Assembly: GCA_963797015.1 (NCBI GenBank)
Contig: CAWCNV010000002.1
Span: 1 to 64,000, forward strand
Length of the DNA stretch: 64,000 bases
Source of the DNA: JBBPZA01 sp963797015
Lineage (GTDB): Bacteria; Actinomycetota; Thermoleophilia; Solirubrobacterales; Solirubrobacteraceae
Reading direction: 5' to 3'
Shown one piece after another: positions 23,895 to 32,336 of this stretch; the first letter of the stretch is position 1, and each line of letters begins with the position of its first letter. Below the pieces are notes generated by a model. That model did not search any database. It saw only the letters and a program-made list of their open reading frames with translations, and was not told the DNA's origin. Both the position numbers and the translations under genes were made by a program.

Positions 23895-25946
23895 TCAGCG
23901 CAGGATGCCGGTGTGGCCGATCGAGTAGCGGCCGGGCTGCGGCCACACGCACAGCCCATGCGGGCCGCGGCCGACGCGAACGCGGTGCAGCAGGTGGCCG
24001 GTGCGAGTGGAGATCGCGTAGACCTCGCTGTCGTACCGCCCCGACAGCCAGAGGATGCGCCCGTCGGCCGACACGCCGCCCATGTCCGGCGACCCGCCCC
24101 GCGGGATGCGCCAGGTGCGCACCGGCCGGCGGGTGCGGAACGAGATCAGCGTGATCGTCCCCGCGCCGCGGTTGGAGACGTAGAGCACCTTCGAGTCACG
24201 GCTGGGGTAGAGCCCGTGAGCGCCGCGGCCCGTGGGCTGGAAGCGCTCCGTGCGCATCCGGCGCGCATTGATCAGCCAGACGCCGTTGGAGGCCATGTCG
24301 GCGACGTAGAACGTGCGCCCGTCGGGCGAGAGCTTGACGTCCTGCGGCATCGCCCCCTTGCGCAGGTCGATGGCCTTGACGACGCGCTCGCGCCGCAGGT
24401 CGACGACGACCATCCGCCCGGCGAACTCGCAGGAGACCAGCGCGAGACGCGCGTCCGCGGTGAAGTCCATGTGGTCGACGCCCGCGCAGGTCGGCAGGCG
24501 AAGGGCCTTGACGAGGCGCATGGTGTGCGGCTCGCGGAAGTCGAGCTCGCGATGCGCCTCGGCGACGACGATCGCGCGCCGCCCGTTGGCGGTGAAGTAG
24601 AGGTTGTAGGGGTCGGCGACGGGCACGGGCCGGCCGTGGTCGCCGGCGCGCGGGTCGATGGGGGTGAGGCTGTTCCCAGCGTCGTTGGTCACCCACAGCG
24701 TGCGCAGGTCCCAGGAGGGGGTCACGTGCTGGGGCAGGGCGCCGACCGCGAAGTGATCGACGACCTTGGCCGTGCGCTGATCGATGACGTCGACGGTGTT
24801 GGACCGCGAGTTGGGCACGTACACGCGCGCGGGGTCGCCGCGGACCTGCGGCGCCACGTGGCCCGCCCGTGTGGCGGCGTAGACGTCGAGGCGCGCAGCG
24901 TGGGCTGCGCCGGCGCGCGTGCCGGGCCCGGACCGCGCGAGCTCCAGCAGCTCGCGGTGAACGCCGCCTCGGGCGTCGCGGCCGCCGGCCACGAGCAGCC
25001 GGTCTCCGTCGGCGGTGGCCGCGAGGTCCGACAGCGCCGTGGGCAGCCGGCCCGCCTGACGGACGCGCCCCGTCGTCGGGTCGATCGCCCAGATGCCGCG
25101 GCGCTGGCTCGCGGTGGCGTCGCCGCGGCCGCCGAGCACGTAGAACATCTTGCCGAGCGCCGCACCCGCGGCGTGCGCGAGGCGCGCGGGGAGGTGGCCG
25201 ATGACGCGCACGCGATGGCGCACGGGATCGACGCTGACGATCTCGTCACGCGCCCGCGTGCCGTCGGTGCCGCCCGCAACGAGCAGGCGCCCGCCGACCG
25301 CCGCGGCGGCCGCGTAGCGCACCGGGTGGGGAAGGGCGGCGACCTCGCGCGGCGCGCGCCCGGGCCTGAAGGCCAGCACCGAGCGCAGCGGTGTCGTGGT
25401 CGTGTAGCCGCCGACGACGTAGGCCGTGGCGCCCATCGTCACTGCCGTCGCGTCCGACATCGCCACCGGCAGGCGCCCGGCGGGGCGCGCCCCCCCGCCC
25501 GGCGTGACCTGCGTGATCGCCGCGGTCGGCCCGCCGGCGCTGCCGCCGCCGAAGACGTAGAGGCTCGATCCCAGTGCCGCGGCGCCCACGTCGTGGAGCG
25601 CCGCGGGCAGCATGCCGACGCGCCGCGGCGCCCCCGGCGCGACGCGCACGACGTCGGCCACCGAGCCGTCGGCGGCGTTCAGGCCGCCGGCGGCGAGGAC
25701 CGTCGGGCCCACGCGCGCCAGGCCGGGAAGCTGCACCGGCGCGGGCAACGAGCGCGACCCCACGACGTGCAGGCCGACGCCGGCGGCCGCGCGGGAGCGA
25801 GCCGTGCCGGCGGCCCGCGGCGTCGCCTGTGTGGTGCGGCGATGCGCGGTGGCCGCATGCGACCCAGGCGCGTGCGATCCGCAGCCCGTCGCCGCCGCGG
25901 CCGCGAGGGCCGCGAGGGCCGCGCCGCCTGCGGCCGCGCGGGTCAC
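23895..25946 (-). CDS. Lipoprotein with two beta-propellers (Kelch-like plus YVTN/YncE-like)
   Basis: 683 aa from the GTG at 25946, chosen because it overlaps the DedA stop (GTGA) and starts a signal peptide ending in the lipobox ATGCGS. Residues about 80-370 are Kelch-type repeats (repeated LYVFGGGSAGG, AYVVGGYTTT, LLVAGGTDGT, FYVLGGRGDA, LLVAGGRDAR). Residues about 400-683 are YVTN-type blades (VYVPNSRSNTVDVID, LWVTNDAGNSLTPID, FYVADMASNGVWLI, LYVSNRGAGTITLIS). It is exported and anchored, third in an operon with a NodB deacetylase and DedA. Probably a binding or scaffold protein; no catalytic residues recognised. Confidence 0.8.
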   Translation of the reverse strand: MTRAAAGGAALAALAAAAATGCGSHAPGSHAATAHRRTTQATPRAAGTARSRAAAGVGLHVVGSRSLPAPVQLPGLARVGPTVLAAGGLNAADGSVADVVRVAPGAPRRVGMLPAALHDVGAAALGSSLYVFGGGSAGGPTAAITQVTPGGGARPAGRLPVAMSDATAVTMGATAYVVGGYTTTTPLRSVLAFRPGRAPREVAALPHPVRYAAAAAVGGRLLVAGGTDGTRARDEIVSVDPVRHRVRVIGHLPARLAHAAGAALGKMFYVLGGRGDATASQRRGIWAIDPTTGRVRQAGRLPTALSDLAATADGDRLLVAGGRDARGGVHRELLELARSGPGTRAGAAHAARLDVYAATRAGHVAPQVRGDPARVYVPNSRSNTVDVIDQRTAKVVDHFAVGALPQHVTPSWDLRTLWVTNDAGNSLTPIDPRAGDHGRPVPVADPYNLYFTANGRRAIVVAEAHRELDFREPHTMRLVKALRLPTCAGVDHMDFTADARLALVSCEFAGRMVVVDLRRERVVKAIDLRKGAMPQDVKLSPDGRTFYVADMASNGVWLINARRMRTERFQPTGRGAHGLYPSRDSKVLYVSNRGAGTITLISFRTRRPVRTWRIPRGGSPDMGGVSADGRILWLSGRYDSEVYAISTRTGHLLHRVRVGRGPHGLCVWPQPGRYSIGHTGILR

Positions 25947-26614
25947 ACACGCGCGCGCCGTCGGTGCAGGACGACCAGCGCGACGAGCGCGGCCGCCGCG
26001 CCCGCGACGACCAGGACGTCGAGGTAGCGGAATGCGTTGTGCACCCGCTCGTAGCTCGACCCCAGCGCCCACCCGACGCCCGCGAAGCCGAAGCACCAGA
26101 TCGCCGACCCCGCCAGCGTGAGCACGGTGTACGGGCGGATCGGGCTCTCGAGCGTTCCGGCCGGGATCGAGATGAAGGAGCGCACGACCGGCGTGAGGCG
26201 ACCGAGGAAGACCGCCGCGCCCCCGTGGCGGTCGAACCAGCGCTCGGCGCGCTCGAGGTTCTCGGGCGTCACCTGCAGCCAGCGCCCGTGGCGCTCGAGC
26301 AGCGCGTGCCCGCCCCAGCGGCCGATCGCCCAGCCGATCAGCGAGCCCAGCAGGTAGCCGAGCGTCCCGGCGACGGCCAGCACCAGATAGCTCTCGAGGC
26401 CCGTCTGCAGCTGATGGCCGAGCAGGACCGGATGCTGGCCGCCGATCGCCCCGGCGGCGAGCGCGCCCGCGTAGAGCATCGTCAATTCGCCGCCGACCGG
26501 CAGCAGCGCGTCGAGGGCCATGATCGCGAAGACGGCGTACGCGCCGTGATGCCCGATCCAGCTCGTCAGCTGCCCGGTCAGCGAGGCCAGGACGAGGCCG
26601 TGGGCGCCGGTCAT
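25943..26614 (-). CDS. DedA-family membrane protein (polyprenyl-phosphate flippase family)
   Basis: 223 aa from the ATG at 26614, which overlaps the deacetylase stop (ATGA). DedA hallmarks: the N-terminal acidic re-entrant motif DALLPVGGELTMLYAG and the signature FLGRLTPVVRSFISIPAG (F-x-GR-x2-P-x2-R-x6-AG). About five membrane helices follow. DedA proteins were shown to recycle undecaprenyl phosphate across the membrane, which fits an operon making or using carrier-linked sugars. It is the second gene of deacetylase-DedA-propeller lipoprotein. A second DedA is at 32337. Confidence 0.9.
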   Translation of the reverse strand: MTGAHGLVLASLTGQLTSWIGHHGAYAVFAIMALDALLPVGGELTMLYAGALAAGAIGGQHPVLLGHQLQTGLESYLVLAVAGTLGYLLGSLIGWAIGRWGGHALLERHGRWLQVTPENLERAERWFDRHGGAAVFLGRLTPVVRSFISIPAGTLESPIRPYTVLTLAGSAIWCFGFAGVGWALGSSYERVHNAFRYLDVLVVAGAAAALVALVVLHRRRARV

Positions 26615-27318
26615 GGCGATCCCACCGTGAGGCCGGCGCGCTCGATCTCCTCGATCACCCGCGACAGCGCGGCCACCGTCCGCTGCCACGATCCGGGCGC
26701 CGAGTAGTGGTCTGCGTCGTGGAGCAGCACGACCTCGCCGCCGCTGAGGTGTGCGGTCGCCTCCGCCGCGATGCTCGCCGGCGTGGCGCGTGTCCGCCAG
26801 TCGTGGCCCCAGCGGGTCCAGAGCAGGGTCTGCCAGCCGCGCCGGCGCGCGTGGACGAGGGCCGCGGTGGTGAGCACGCCGTAGGGCGGGCGGTATAGGC
26901 GCGCCGTCCGTCCGGTCGCCCCGGCGATCGCGGCCTCGGCGCGTGCCAGGTCCTCGCGGACCTGCGCGGGCGACAGCCGCAGGAGGTTGCGGTGGCGGTT
27001 GCAGTGCACGCCAACCTCGTGCCCCGCGGCCACGATCTCGGCGGCGAGCACAGGATCGCGCGCGACCTGCTCGCCGACGAGGAAGAAGGTCGCCCGCGCA
27101 CCGTGGGCAGCGAGGGCGGCGAGCGCGGCCGGGGTCCCGCGCGGGTGCGGGCCGTCGTCGAAGGTCAGCGCGACCGTGTCCGCGTCGCCCGTGCGGTCGC
27201 GCACCGCGAGCGAGCGCCGCAGCGGCGCGGACCACGAGCACAGGGCCGGGCCGGCGTGCAGCGTTGCGCCAGCCAGCGCGCCGGCCGCCAAGGCGGCCTT
27301 ATGGTGGGCTCGAGCCAT
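26611..27318 (-). CDS. NodB-type polysaccharide deacetylase (ArnD/PgdA-like)
   Basis: 235 aa. Signal-anchor helix at residues 8-28. All five NodB motifs are present: VALTFDDGPHPR (D54, D55), HCNRHRNL (H104 and H108, the metal His-x3-His), RPPYG, WTRWGHDW and VVLLHDAD. This is an intact Zn-dependent deacetylase of the extracytoplasmic leaflet. The start at 27318 overlaps the divergent ATG at 27317 by two bases. It is the first gene of a three-gene operon with DedA and a beta-propeller lipoprotein. In Arn pathways a NodB protein (ArnD) deformylates the carrier-linked sugar; that role here is only an analogy. Confidence 0.9.
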   Translation of the reverse strand: MARAHHKAALAAGALAGATLHAGPALCSWSAPLRRSLAVRDRTGDADTVALTFDDGPHPRGTPAALAALAAHGARATFFLVGEQVARDPVLAAEIVAAGHEVGVHCNRHRNLLRLSPAQVREDLARAEAAIAGATGRTARLYRPPYGVLTTAALVHARRRGWQTLLWTRWGHDWRTRATPASIAAEATAHLSGGEVVLLHDADHYSAPGSWQRTVAALSRVIEEIERAGLTVGSP

Positions 27319-28321
27319 GTCCTCCGTCGTCCTTGGCGCCGCGGCCGCGTGCGCGGCCTCCATGATGTACAACCTCGGCGTCGCGCTGCAGGCGCTCGAG
27401 GCCCGGGCGATGCCCGCGGCCCACGGCCTGCGCGTATCGCTGGTCGGGCGCCTGGCCCGCCGCCCGCGCTGGCTCGCCGGCACCGCGCTCGGGCTGGCCG
27501 GGTGGCCGCTGCAGGCCGCCGCGCTGCTGCTCGCTCCGCTCACGGTCGTGCAGCCCGCGCTCGCCTTCGGCCTCGTCCTGCTGCTCGTGTTGGGGGCGCG
27601 CGCACTCGACGAGCGCGTCGGCGCGCGCGACGTGCTCGCGGTGGCCGCGATCGTCGTCGGCGTCGGCTTCCTGACCGCGGTCGCCCCGCACGCTTCCACG
27701 CGCCACGTCGGCGGCTCGCCGCTCGCCGGCGCCCTGGCCGCGCTGGCCGCCTTGGCGCTGGCGCCCTACGCGCTGCGCGGGCGGCGCGACGTAGGCGGGA
27801 TCGCCGCTGCGCTGTCGGCCGGCGCGGCCTTCGCGTGGAGCGGGCTCTCCACGAAGTTCGTCGCCGATGCCCTGAGCGCGCATCACTGGGCCGCCGCCGC
27901 GTGCTGGACGCTGGCCACCGGCCTCAGTTCTGGGCTCGCGCTGCTGAGCGAGATGTCCGCGCTGCAGCGCCGTCCCGCCACGCAGGTCGCGCCGCTCGTC
28001 TTCGTCGTCCAGGTCGTCATCCCGGTCCTCGCCGCGCCGCTGCTGACCGGCGAGAGCTGGGCGCGCGCGCCGCTCGGGCCGGTCGGCATCGTCCTCGGGC
28101 TGGCGATCGTCATCGGCGGCGCCGTGGCGCTCACCGTCGCGCGGGCGGTGCGAGCGCTCGTCGATGCCGAGCCCAGCAGCGCCGAGAGCGACACCGGACG
28201 AAGCCCGTCGACGGACAGCGCGGCGACCGCGTCGACCGTCCGCCCCGTGGAGCCGTCGACCGTCACGACCACGATGTCGCCGGCCGAAGGAGCCCTCGGC
28301 GGCGCGCCCGAGGCCGCGTAG
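27317..28321 (+). CDS. NIPA/EamA-like DMT-superfamily membrane protein
   Basis: 334 aa from the ATG at 27317. The first helix (VVLGAAAACAASMMYNLGVA) aligns with the starts of the paralogues at 15775 and 40399, supporting this start although it overlaps the divergent deacetylase ATG. Nine membrane helices end around residue 275 with PVGIVLGLAIVIGGAVALTV. The last 55 residues are a Ser/Thr/Pro-rich tail unlike the family and overlap the opposite-strand glycosyltransferase gene. The middle motif SGLSTKFVADAL plus ALQRRPATQVAPLVFVVQVV is typical of the group. Substrate unknown; Mg2+ or lipid-linked sugar are possibilities. Confidence 0.8.
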   Translation: MSSVVLGAAAACAASMMYNLGVALQALEARAMPAAHGLRVSLVGRLARRPRWLAGTALGLAGWPLQAAALLLAPLTVVQPALAFGLVLLLVLGARALDERVGARDVLAVAAIVVGVGFLTAVAPHASTRHVGGSPLAGALAALAALALAPYALRGRRDVGGIAAALSAGAAFAWSGLSTKFVADALSAHHWAAAACWTLATGLSSGLALLSEMSALQRRPATQVAPLVFVVQVVIPVLAAPLLTGESWARAPLGPVGIVLGLAIVIGGAVALTVARAVRALVDAEPSSAESDTGRSPSTDSAATASTVRPVEPSTVTTTMSPAEGALGGAPEAA

Positions 28322-29916
28322 CTCATGCGCCCCGCCACGGGCGATGCATCGACGCTGCGCGCCAACAGGTACTGACCGAGGCTGAGCCCGGAGGCCGGCA
28401 CAAGGTAGCGCCGGTCGGCGCCGAGGCGCGCCGAGCCGCGCAACTGCTCGCGGGTCTCCAGCCAGCGCACGCGGCTGCCCGGCGACAGCTCGGGCAGGGC
28501 ATCGTCTCCGAGCCTCGCCAGCAAGCGCTGAACGCCGGGAGCCAACGCCCGCGACCCGGCGAACGAGGCGTGCACGCCGCGCGCCGCCAGGGCGCGCGCG
28601 AGACCAGGCACTGCGGGCGGCGGCGCGCGCAGGATGAGAGCGACGTCGGGCTGCGTCGTCGCGACGCGCGCGAGCGGTCGCAGCTCAAGCGGCGGCGCCG
28701 CGAGCGAGTAGGCGTCGTCGGTCGACAGCCCGGCGAGTACCACCACCGCGCACGCCACTGTCGCGAAACCGTGGCCCGCCGCGATGCGCCAGCGCGGCAG
28801 CGGCCGCACGCGCGGCCGGATGTCGACGACGGCGCTCGCCGGGTCGCAGCCCGCGTGAGACGGGGCTGCTCGCCGCGCCGGAGCGTCCACCAGCATGCGC
28901 CGCAGGGTCGCCGCGAGCTCCGCGCGGGTGTCGGCGACGGTTACCAGGCCGAGGGCGGCCATCGTGCGGTTGTGGACCCGGATGTGCCCGATCGAGCTGC
29001 CGTAGGCGATCAGCGGACAGCCACAGCTCAGCGCCTCGAGCGACGTCATGCCGCCGGTGGAGTGGATCGTGACCTCGGCCGCTCTCAGCAGGTCGTCCAT
29101 CCGCTTGATGAAGCCCCACACCCGCACCCGGGCGTCGCGGCCGAAGCGTTCCTCCAGCGTGGCGCGTAACGCGTGGTTGCGCCCGGCAAGGACGACGACG
29201 GTGACGTCGTCGAAGGCGAGGGCGGCGTCGGCCGCGCCGGCGAGGTCGCCGATGCCCCACCCGCCGCCCGACACCGCCACCACGCGACCGCGGACGGGAA
29301 GGCCGAGGCGTGCGCGCGCCGTGGACGGGTCGGTGCTCGCCAGGAACCGGGGCGCCACGAGCGGGCGGACGAGTGCCGCGCTGCCGGGACCCGCAAGCCG
29401 CTCGACCGGAGCGAGCGCGTGCTCGTGCATCACGAGGTGCAGGTCGGCCCCGCGATGCGACCAGACGCTGTAGTCGGCGAGGTCGGTGATCGTCGCGCAC
29501 AGCGGAACACCGAGCCGGCGCCGCAGGCGCATGCGGCCGAGCACGCAGGTCAGCGCCGGGTGCGTCGAGACCACCACGTCCGGGTTCTCGCGGCACACGA
29601 GCCGGCGCAGCCGGCGCTGCGCCGCCGTCGACAGGACGACGGCGCCGATCGCGCGCACCGGTCGCGCGTGGGTGACGACCCAGTACAGCGCGTCGTAGGT
29701 CCACGGCGCCCAGCGAAGCTGCCAGCGGTAGCCGTCGCGAATCAGGTGCCGGACGATCGTCCCGAAGGCCACGAGGCCGTCGCGCTCGACGACCTCCACC
29801 GCGCGCTTGGCTCGGAGGCCGTCCGCCAGCGCGCGCGCAGCCGCGACATGCCCCTCGCCGACATCGGCCGAGAGCAAGAGCACCCGAGGACCGCGGTCCG
29901 TACCGGGCAGCGACAT
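27883..29916 (-). CDS. MGDG-synthase-like GT-B glycosyltransferase fused to degenerate NodB domain
   Basis: 677 aa from the ATG at 29916. Residues 10-360 are a GT-B fold of the MurG/diacylglycerol-glucosyltransferase type: RVLLLSADVGEGHVAAARAL (N-terminal lipid-side loop), PDVVVSTHPALTCVL, VVAVSGGGWGIGDL, then IHSTGGMTSLEALSCGCPLI at the nucleotide-sugar site. A membrane helix (about 383-400) follows. Residues about 420-580 align with a polysaccharide deacetylase (DVALILRAPP where VALTFDDGP is expected; ALAARGVHASFAG; GDIVVVTVDGSTG; VDGLRPVSLSALLG) but lack the Asp-Asp and His-x3-His residues. Homology ends near 28160; the last about 90 residues read antisense through the DMT gene, so a stop may have been lost. 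Confidence 0.75.
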   Translation of the reverse strand: MSLPGTDRGPRVLLLSADVGEGHVAAARALADGLRAKRAVEVVERDGLVAFGTIVRHLIRDGYRWQLRWAPWTYDALYWVVTHARPVRAIGAVVLSTAAQRRLRRLVCRENPDVVVSTHPALTCVLGRMRLRRRLGVPLCATITDLADYSVWSHRGADLHLVMHEHALAPVERLAGPGSAALVRPLVAPRFLASTDPSTARARLGLPVRGRVVAVSGGGWGIGDLAGAADAALAFDDVTVVVLAGRNHALRATLEERFGRDARVRVWGFIKRMDDLLRAAEVTIHSTGGMTSLEALSCGCPLIAYGSSIGHIRVHNRTMAALGLVTVADTRAELAATLRRMLVDAPARRAAPSHAGCDPASAVVDIRPRVRPLPRWRIAAGHGFATVACAVVVLAGLSTDDAYSLAAPPLELRPLARVATTQPDVALILRAPPPAVPGLARALAARGVHASFAGSRALAPGVQRLLARLGDDALPELSPGSRVRWLETREQLRGSARLGADRRYLVPASGLSLGQYLLARSVDASPVAGRMSYAASGAPPRAPSAGDIVVVTVDGSTGRTVDAVAALSVDGLRPVSLSALLGSASTSARTARATVSATAPPMTIASPRTMPTGPSGARAQLSPVSSGAARTGMTTWTTKTSGATCVAGRRCSADISLSSASPELRPVASVQHAAAAQ

Positions 29917-29940
29917 GCCGCGATGATCACGGTCGAGTCC

Positions 29941-29984
29941 TGAAGAAGGCCTGAACGCGTCCGTTGGAATCCCGGTCCATAGCG
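29941..29984 (-). promoter_or_regulatory. Composite 11-bp-period repeats upstream of the GT-B gene
   Basis: Four consecutive 11-mers on the plus strand: TGAAGAAGGCC, TGAACGCGTCC, GTTGGAATCCC, GGTCCATAGCG. The first two match the TGA-type motif and the third is a degenerate GTTGGGATC-type repeat, 32 bp from a weak -10 (minus-strand GTGATC, 29925-29930). Both motif families in one phase suggests input from two regulators. Confidence 0.4.
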
Positions 29985-30059
29985 GCTGCGTCATCCCGGC
30001 CGCATGAGTGCCGTGCGTTCAGGCGCAGCTGGCTCGCGGCTACCGCAGAGCCGCCGAGG

Positions 30060-30662
30060 TCACGCGGTTGGCCGGACCCGTGCCACCACCGCACGGACCG
30101 CGCCGTCGAGCAGGCCGCCGGCCCGGGCGGCGACACGGTGCACAACGACTCGGACGGGTTGCCACCACAAACCCACGGCCGTGAGAGCGCCAAGGGCGGC
30201 ACCGCCGAGAACGTCGGTCGGATAGTGAACGCCCATTGCCACGCGGCCCACGCCGAGCACCGTGGCCGAGGCCAGGACAGCGGCGCCCCACGCTCGCTGG
30301 CGGAGCATCAGCGCGACGGCGATAGCGAACGCGGCGGTGGCGTGGTCGCTCGGAAAGCCCGGGTCGGCGGCGTGCAGAGCGAAGAGGTGCACGCTGCCCG
30401 GATCGGCCGCGAACGGGCGCGGACGGTCGACGAGCGTGGAGAGGAAATGGGCCACCAGCAGGGCGACGCCCGCGCTGAGGCCCGCAGCCGCCGCGGCTCG
30501 CCGCGTATCCCGGCGCTGGTGCCCGCCGACAAGCACGAACGCCGCGACGAGCATGCCCGCGAAGAGCAGTTCGGCCGCGTTGACGTAGGCGACGATCGGG
30601 TCTTCCACGCCGTCGTGTCGGAGGAGGAAGCCGTTGAGAGCGTGCAGCACAGAGGTATCCAT
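30060..30662 (-). CDS. PAP2-family phosphatase (undecaprenyl-diphosphatase/BcrC-like)
   Basis: 200 aa with five or six membrane helices. The three PAP2 motifs are visible: TLVDRPRPF (K/R-x6-RP form), GFPSDHATAAF (PSGH-like, here PSDH) and GRVAMGVHYPTDVLGG (SR-x5-H-x3-D, here GR). The outward-facing active site dephosphorylates lipid pyrophosphates such as undecaprenyl pyrophosphate, regenerating the carrier used by the neighbouring GT2/GT39 enzymes. Single gene, convergent neighbours. Identity as UppP rather than another lipid phosphatase is inferred from short length and neighbourhood. Confidence 0.88.
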   Translation of the reverse strand: MDTSVLHALNGFLLRHDGVEDPIVAYVNAAELLFAGMLVAAFVLVGGHQRRDTRRAAAAAGLSAGVALLVAHFLSTLVDRPRPFAADPGSVHLFALHAADPGFPSDHATAAFAIAVALMLRQRAWGAAVLASATVLGVGRVAMGVHYPTDVLGGAALGALTAVGLWWQPVRVVVHRVAARAGGLLDGAVRAVVARVRPTA

Positions 30663-30805
30663 CGTTCACCAGATGATCACACGCCAGGTGGGCCGCTACC
30701 CGTCAAACGGCCAGGGCCCGACGGTCGGACCTGCCATGACTTGCCGGCTGTGGAGCGCGACGGCGCCCGGACGCGGTCGGCGCGGGCCCCGTACCGGCTG
30801 GGCTG

Positions 30806-30837
30806 TTCATCAGCCGCTCATCTCGAGCGCGTACGGT
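30806..30837 (+). promoter_or_regulatory. TGA-type 11-bp repeat and -10 upstream of orphan kinase
   Basis: TTCATCAGCCG (30806-30816) and CTCATCTCGAG (30817-30827) are in 11-bp phase; on the minus strand this reads TGAGCGGCTGATGAA. TACGGT (30832-30837) lies 8 bp before the GTG start at 30846, a leaderless arrangement. Confidence 0.45.
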
Positions 30838-30845
30838 GACGAGGC

Positions 30846-32240
30846 GTGTCGTCGTCTCCGTCCGTTCTTGCGCGCATGCCGGTGCGGCTGCGCGTCACGC
30901 TCGCCTTCACGGCGGTCATGGCGGTCCTGCTGGCCGCGACAGGCCTGTTCCTCTACGTGCGGCTCGGTCATGAGATCGACGGCACGATCAACCGAGGGTT
31001 GCGTTCGCGCGCTGGCGACGTGACCGCGCTGATCAAGCAGGCCGACTCGGGCCTGGCGCAGGCGGGCCGCAGCCCGCTGACCGAGCAGGGCGAGAGCCTG
31101 GCGCAGATCCTGACGCCGTCGGGGCGTGTGGTCGACGCGCCACCGCTGCTGCGTAGTCGGCGGCTGCTGAGCGCCGCTGAGCTGCGTCGGGCGGCGGCGT
31201 CCACCATCGTGGTCGATCACCGGCGCACTCCCGTGGACGACTCCGAGGCGAGGCTGCTGGCCACGCCGGTCGACGCGCAGGACCAGCGGCTCGTCGTCGT
31301 GGTCGGCTCGACGCTCGACGCGCGGGAGGAGGCGGTGCACAACCTCGGCGGCCTGCTGCTGCTCGGCGGGCCGATCGCGCTGCTGGTGGCCTCCCTGGTG
31401 GGCTATGGGGCCGCGGCCGGGGCGCTGCGCCCCGTGGAGTCGATGCGCCGGCGAGCGCGCGAGATACGCGCGAGCGAGCCGGGCAGGCGGCTGCCCGTCC
31501 CGCCGTCCAACGACGAGGTGGCGCGGCTGGGCGAGACGCTCAACGAGATGCTCGAGCATCTCGAGGAGGCCTACGCGCGCGAGCGGGCTTTCGTCTCGGA
31601 TGCCAGCCATGAGCTGCGCACGCCGCTGGCCATCCTCAAAGGGGAGCTCGAGCTGGCGCAGCGCGACGCTCGCAGTGTGCCGGAGTTCCGGGACGCCGTG
31701 GCATCGGCCACGGAGGAGACCGACCGGCTCGTCCGGCTCGCGGAGGACTTGCTGATCATCGCCCGCTCCGACCACGGGCGCCTCCCGGTACGCAACGGCG
31801 AGGTGGATGCTCGTGAGCTGCTCGCCGACGTGCGCGAACGCTTTGCGCAGCGCGCGGAGGAGCACCAGACGACGCTGGCCGTCGACGCGCCGGACGGCCT
31901 CGTCCTGGTCGCCGACAAGCTGCGGCTGGAGCAGGCGCTCGGCAACCTCGTCGACAACGCGCTTCGCCACGGCGGCGCGGCGGTCGAGCTGCACGCTGCG
32001 ACGGTCCACGGCGTCGTGGAGTTGCGCGTCCGAGACGACGGTCCCGGGTTCCCGCCCGAGTTCCTGCCCAGCGCCTTCGTGCGCTTCACGCGCGCCGATG
32101 CGGCGCGGGGCCGGGGTGGGGCAGGCCTGGGGTTGGCGATCGTCGAGGCGATCGCGCGAGCCCACGGCGGCACGGCGCACGCGCGCAATCGCCCTGAGCG
32201 CGGCGCCGAGGTCTGGCTGGCGCTCCCGCAGCCGTCGTGA
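30846..32240 (+). CDS. Sensor histidine kinase, orphan
   Basis: 464 aa from the GTG at 30846. First membrane helix at about 17-39, sensor region to about 165 (including IVVDHRRTPVDDSEARLLAT), second helix about 168-192, HAMP with LRPVESMRRRAREIRASEPG. The H box is SDASHELRTPLAILKGELEL, the N box LVDNALRHGGAAVEL, G1 RDDGPGFPPEF and G2 GRGGAGLGLAIVEAIA. The kinase is complete. No response-regulator gene is adjacent (neighbours are PAP2 and DedA), which is unusual for this type. It may signal to one of the other OmpR-type regulators in the window, for example the equally orphan 55769. Confidence 0.9.
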   Translation: MSSSPSVLARMPVRLRVTLAFTAVMAVLLAATGLFLYVRLGHEIDGTINRGLRSRAGDVTALIKQADSGLAQAGRSPLTEQGESLAQILTPSGRVVDAPPLLRSRRLLSAAELRRAAASTIVVDHRRTPVDDSEARLLATPVDAQDQRLVVVVGSTLDAREEAVHNLGGLLLLGGPIALLVASLVGYGAAAGALRPVESMRRRAREIRASEPGRRLPVPPSNDEVARLGETLNEMLEHLEEAYARERAFVSDASHELRTPLAILKGELELAQRDARSVPEFRDAVASATEETDRLVRLAEDLLIIARSDHGRLPVRNGEVDARELLADVRERFAQRAEEHQTTLAVDAPDGLVLVADKLRLEQALGNLVDNALRHGGAAVELHAATVHGVVELRVRDDGPGFPPEFLPSAFVRFTRADAARGRGGAGLGLAIVEAIARAHGGTAHARNRPERGAEVWLALPQPS

Positions 32241-32336
32241 GCAACCGAGCGCCGATGCGTCGCCTCAACCGCGCTGCCGCGCGGCAGCTGTGACGATCCC
32301 GGCGGAACGAAGAATCACGGCTGATGGCAAGCCTTG

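Noticed and set aside
23913..26027. 704-codon open frame opposite the propeller lipoprotein and part of the DedA gene
   Set aside because: No recognisable fold or ribosome site; the opposite strand has clear propeller repeats, lipobox and DedA signature.
32273..32288. GCTGCCGC/GCGGCAGC hairpin after the orphan kinase as a terminator
   Set aside because: Only an 8-bp stem with no loop bases and no supporting context; in GC-rich DNA such short dyads are common.
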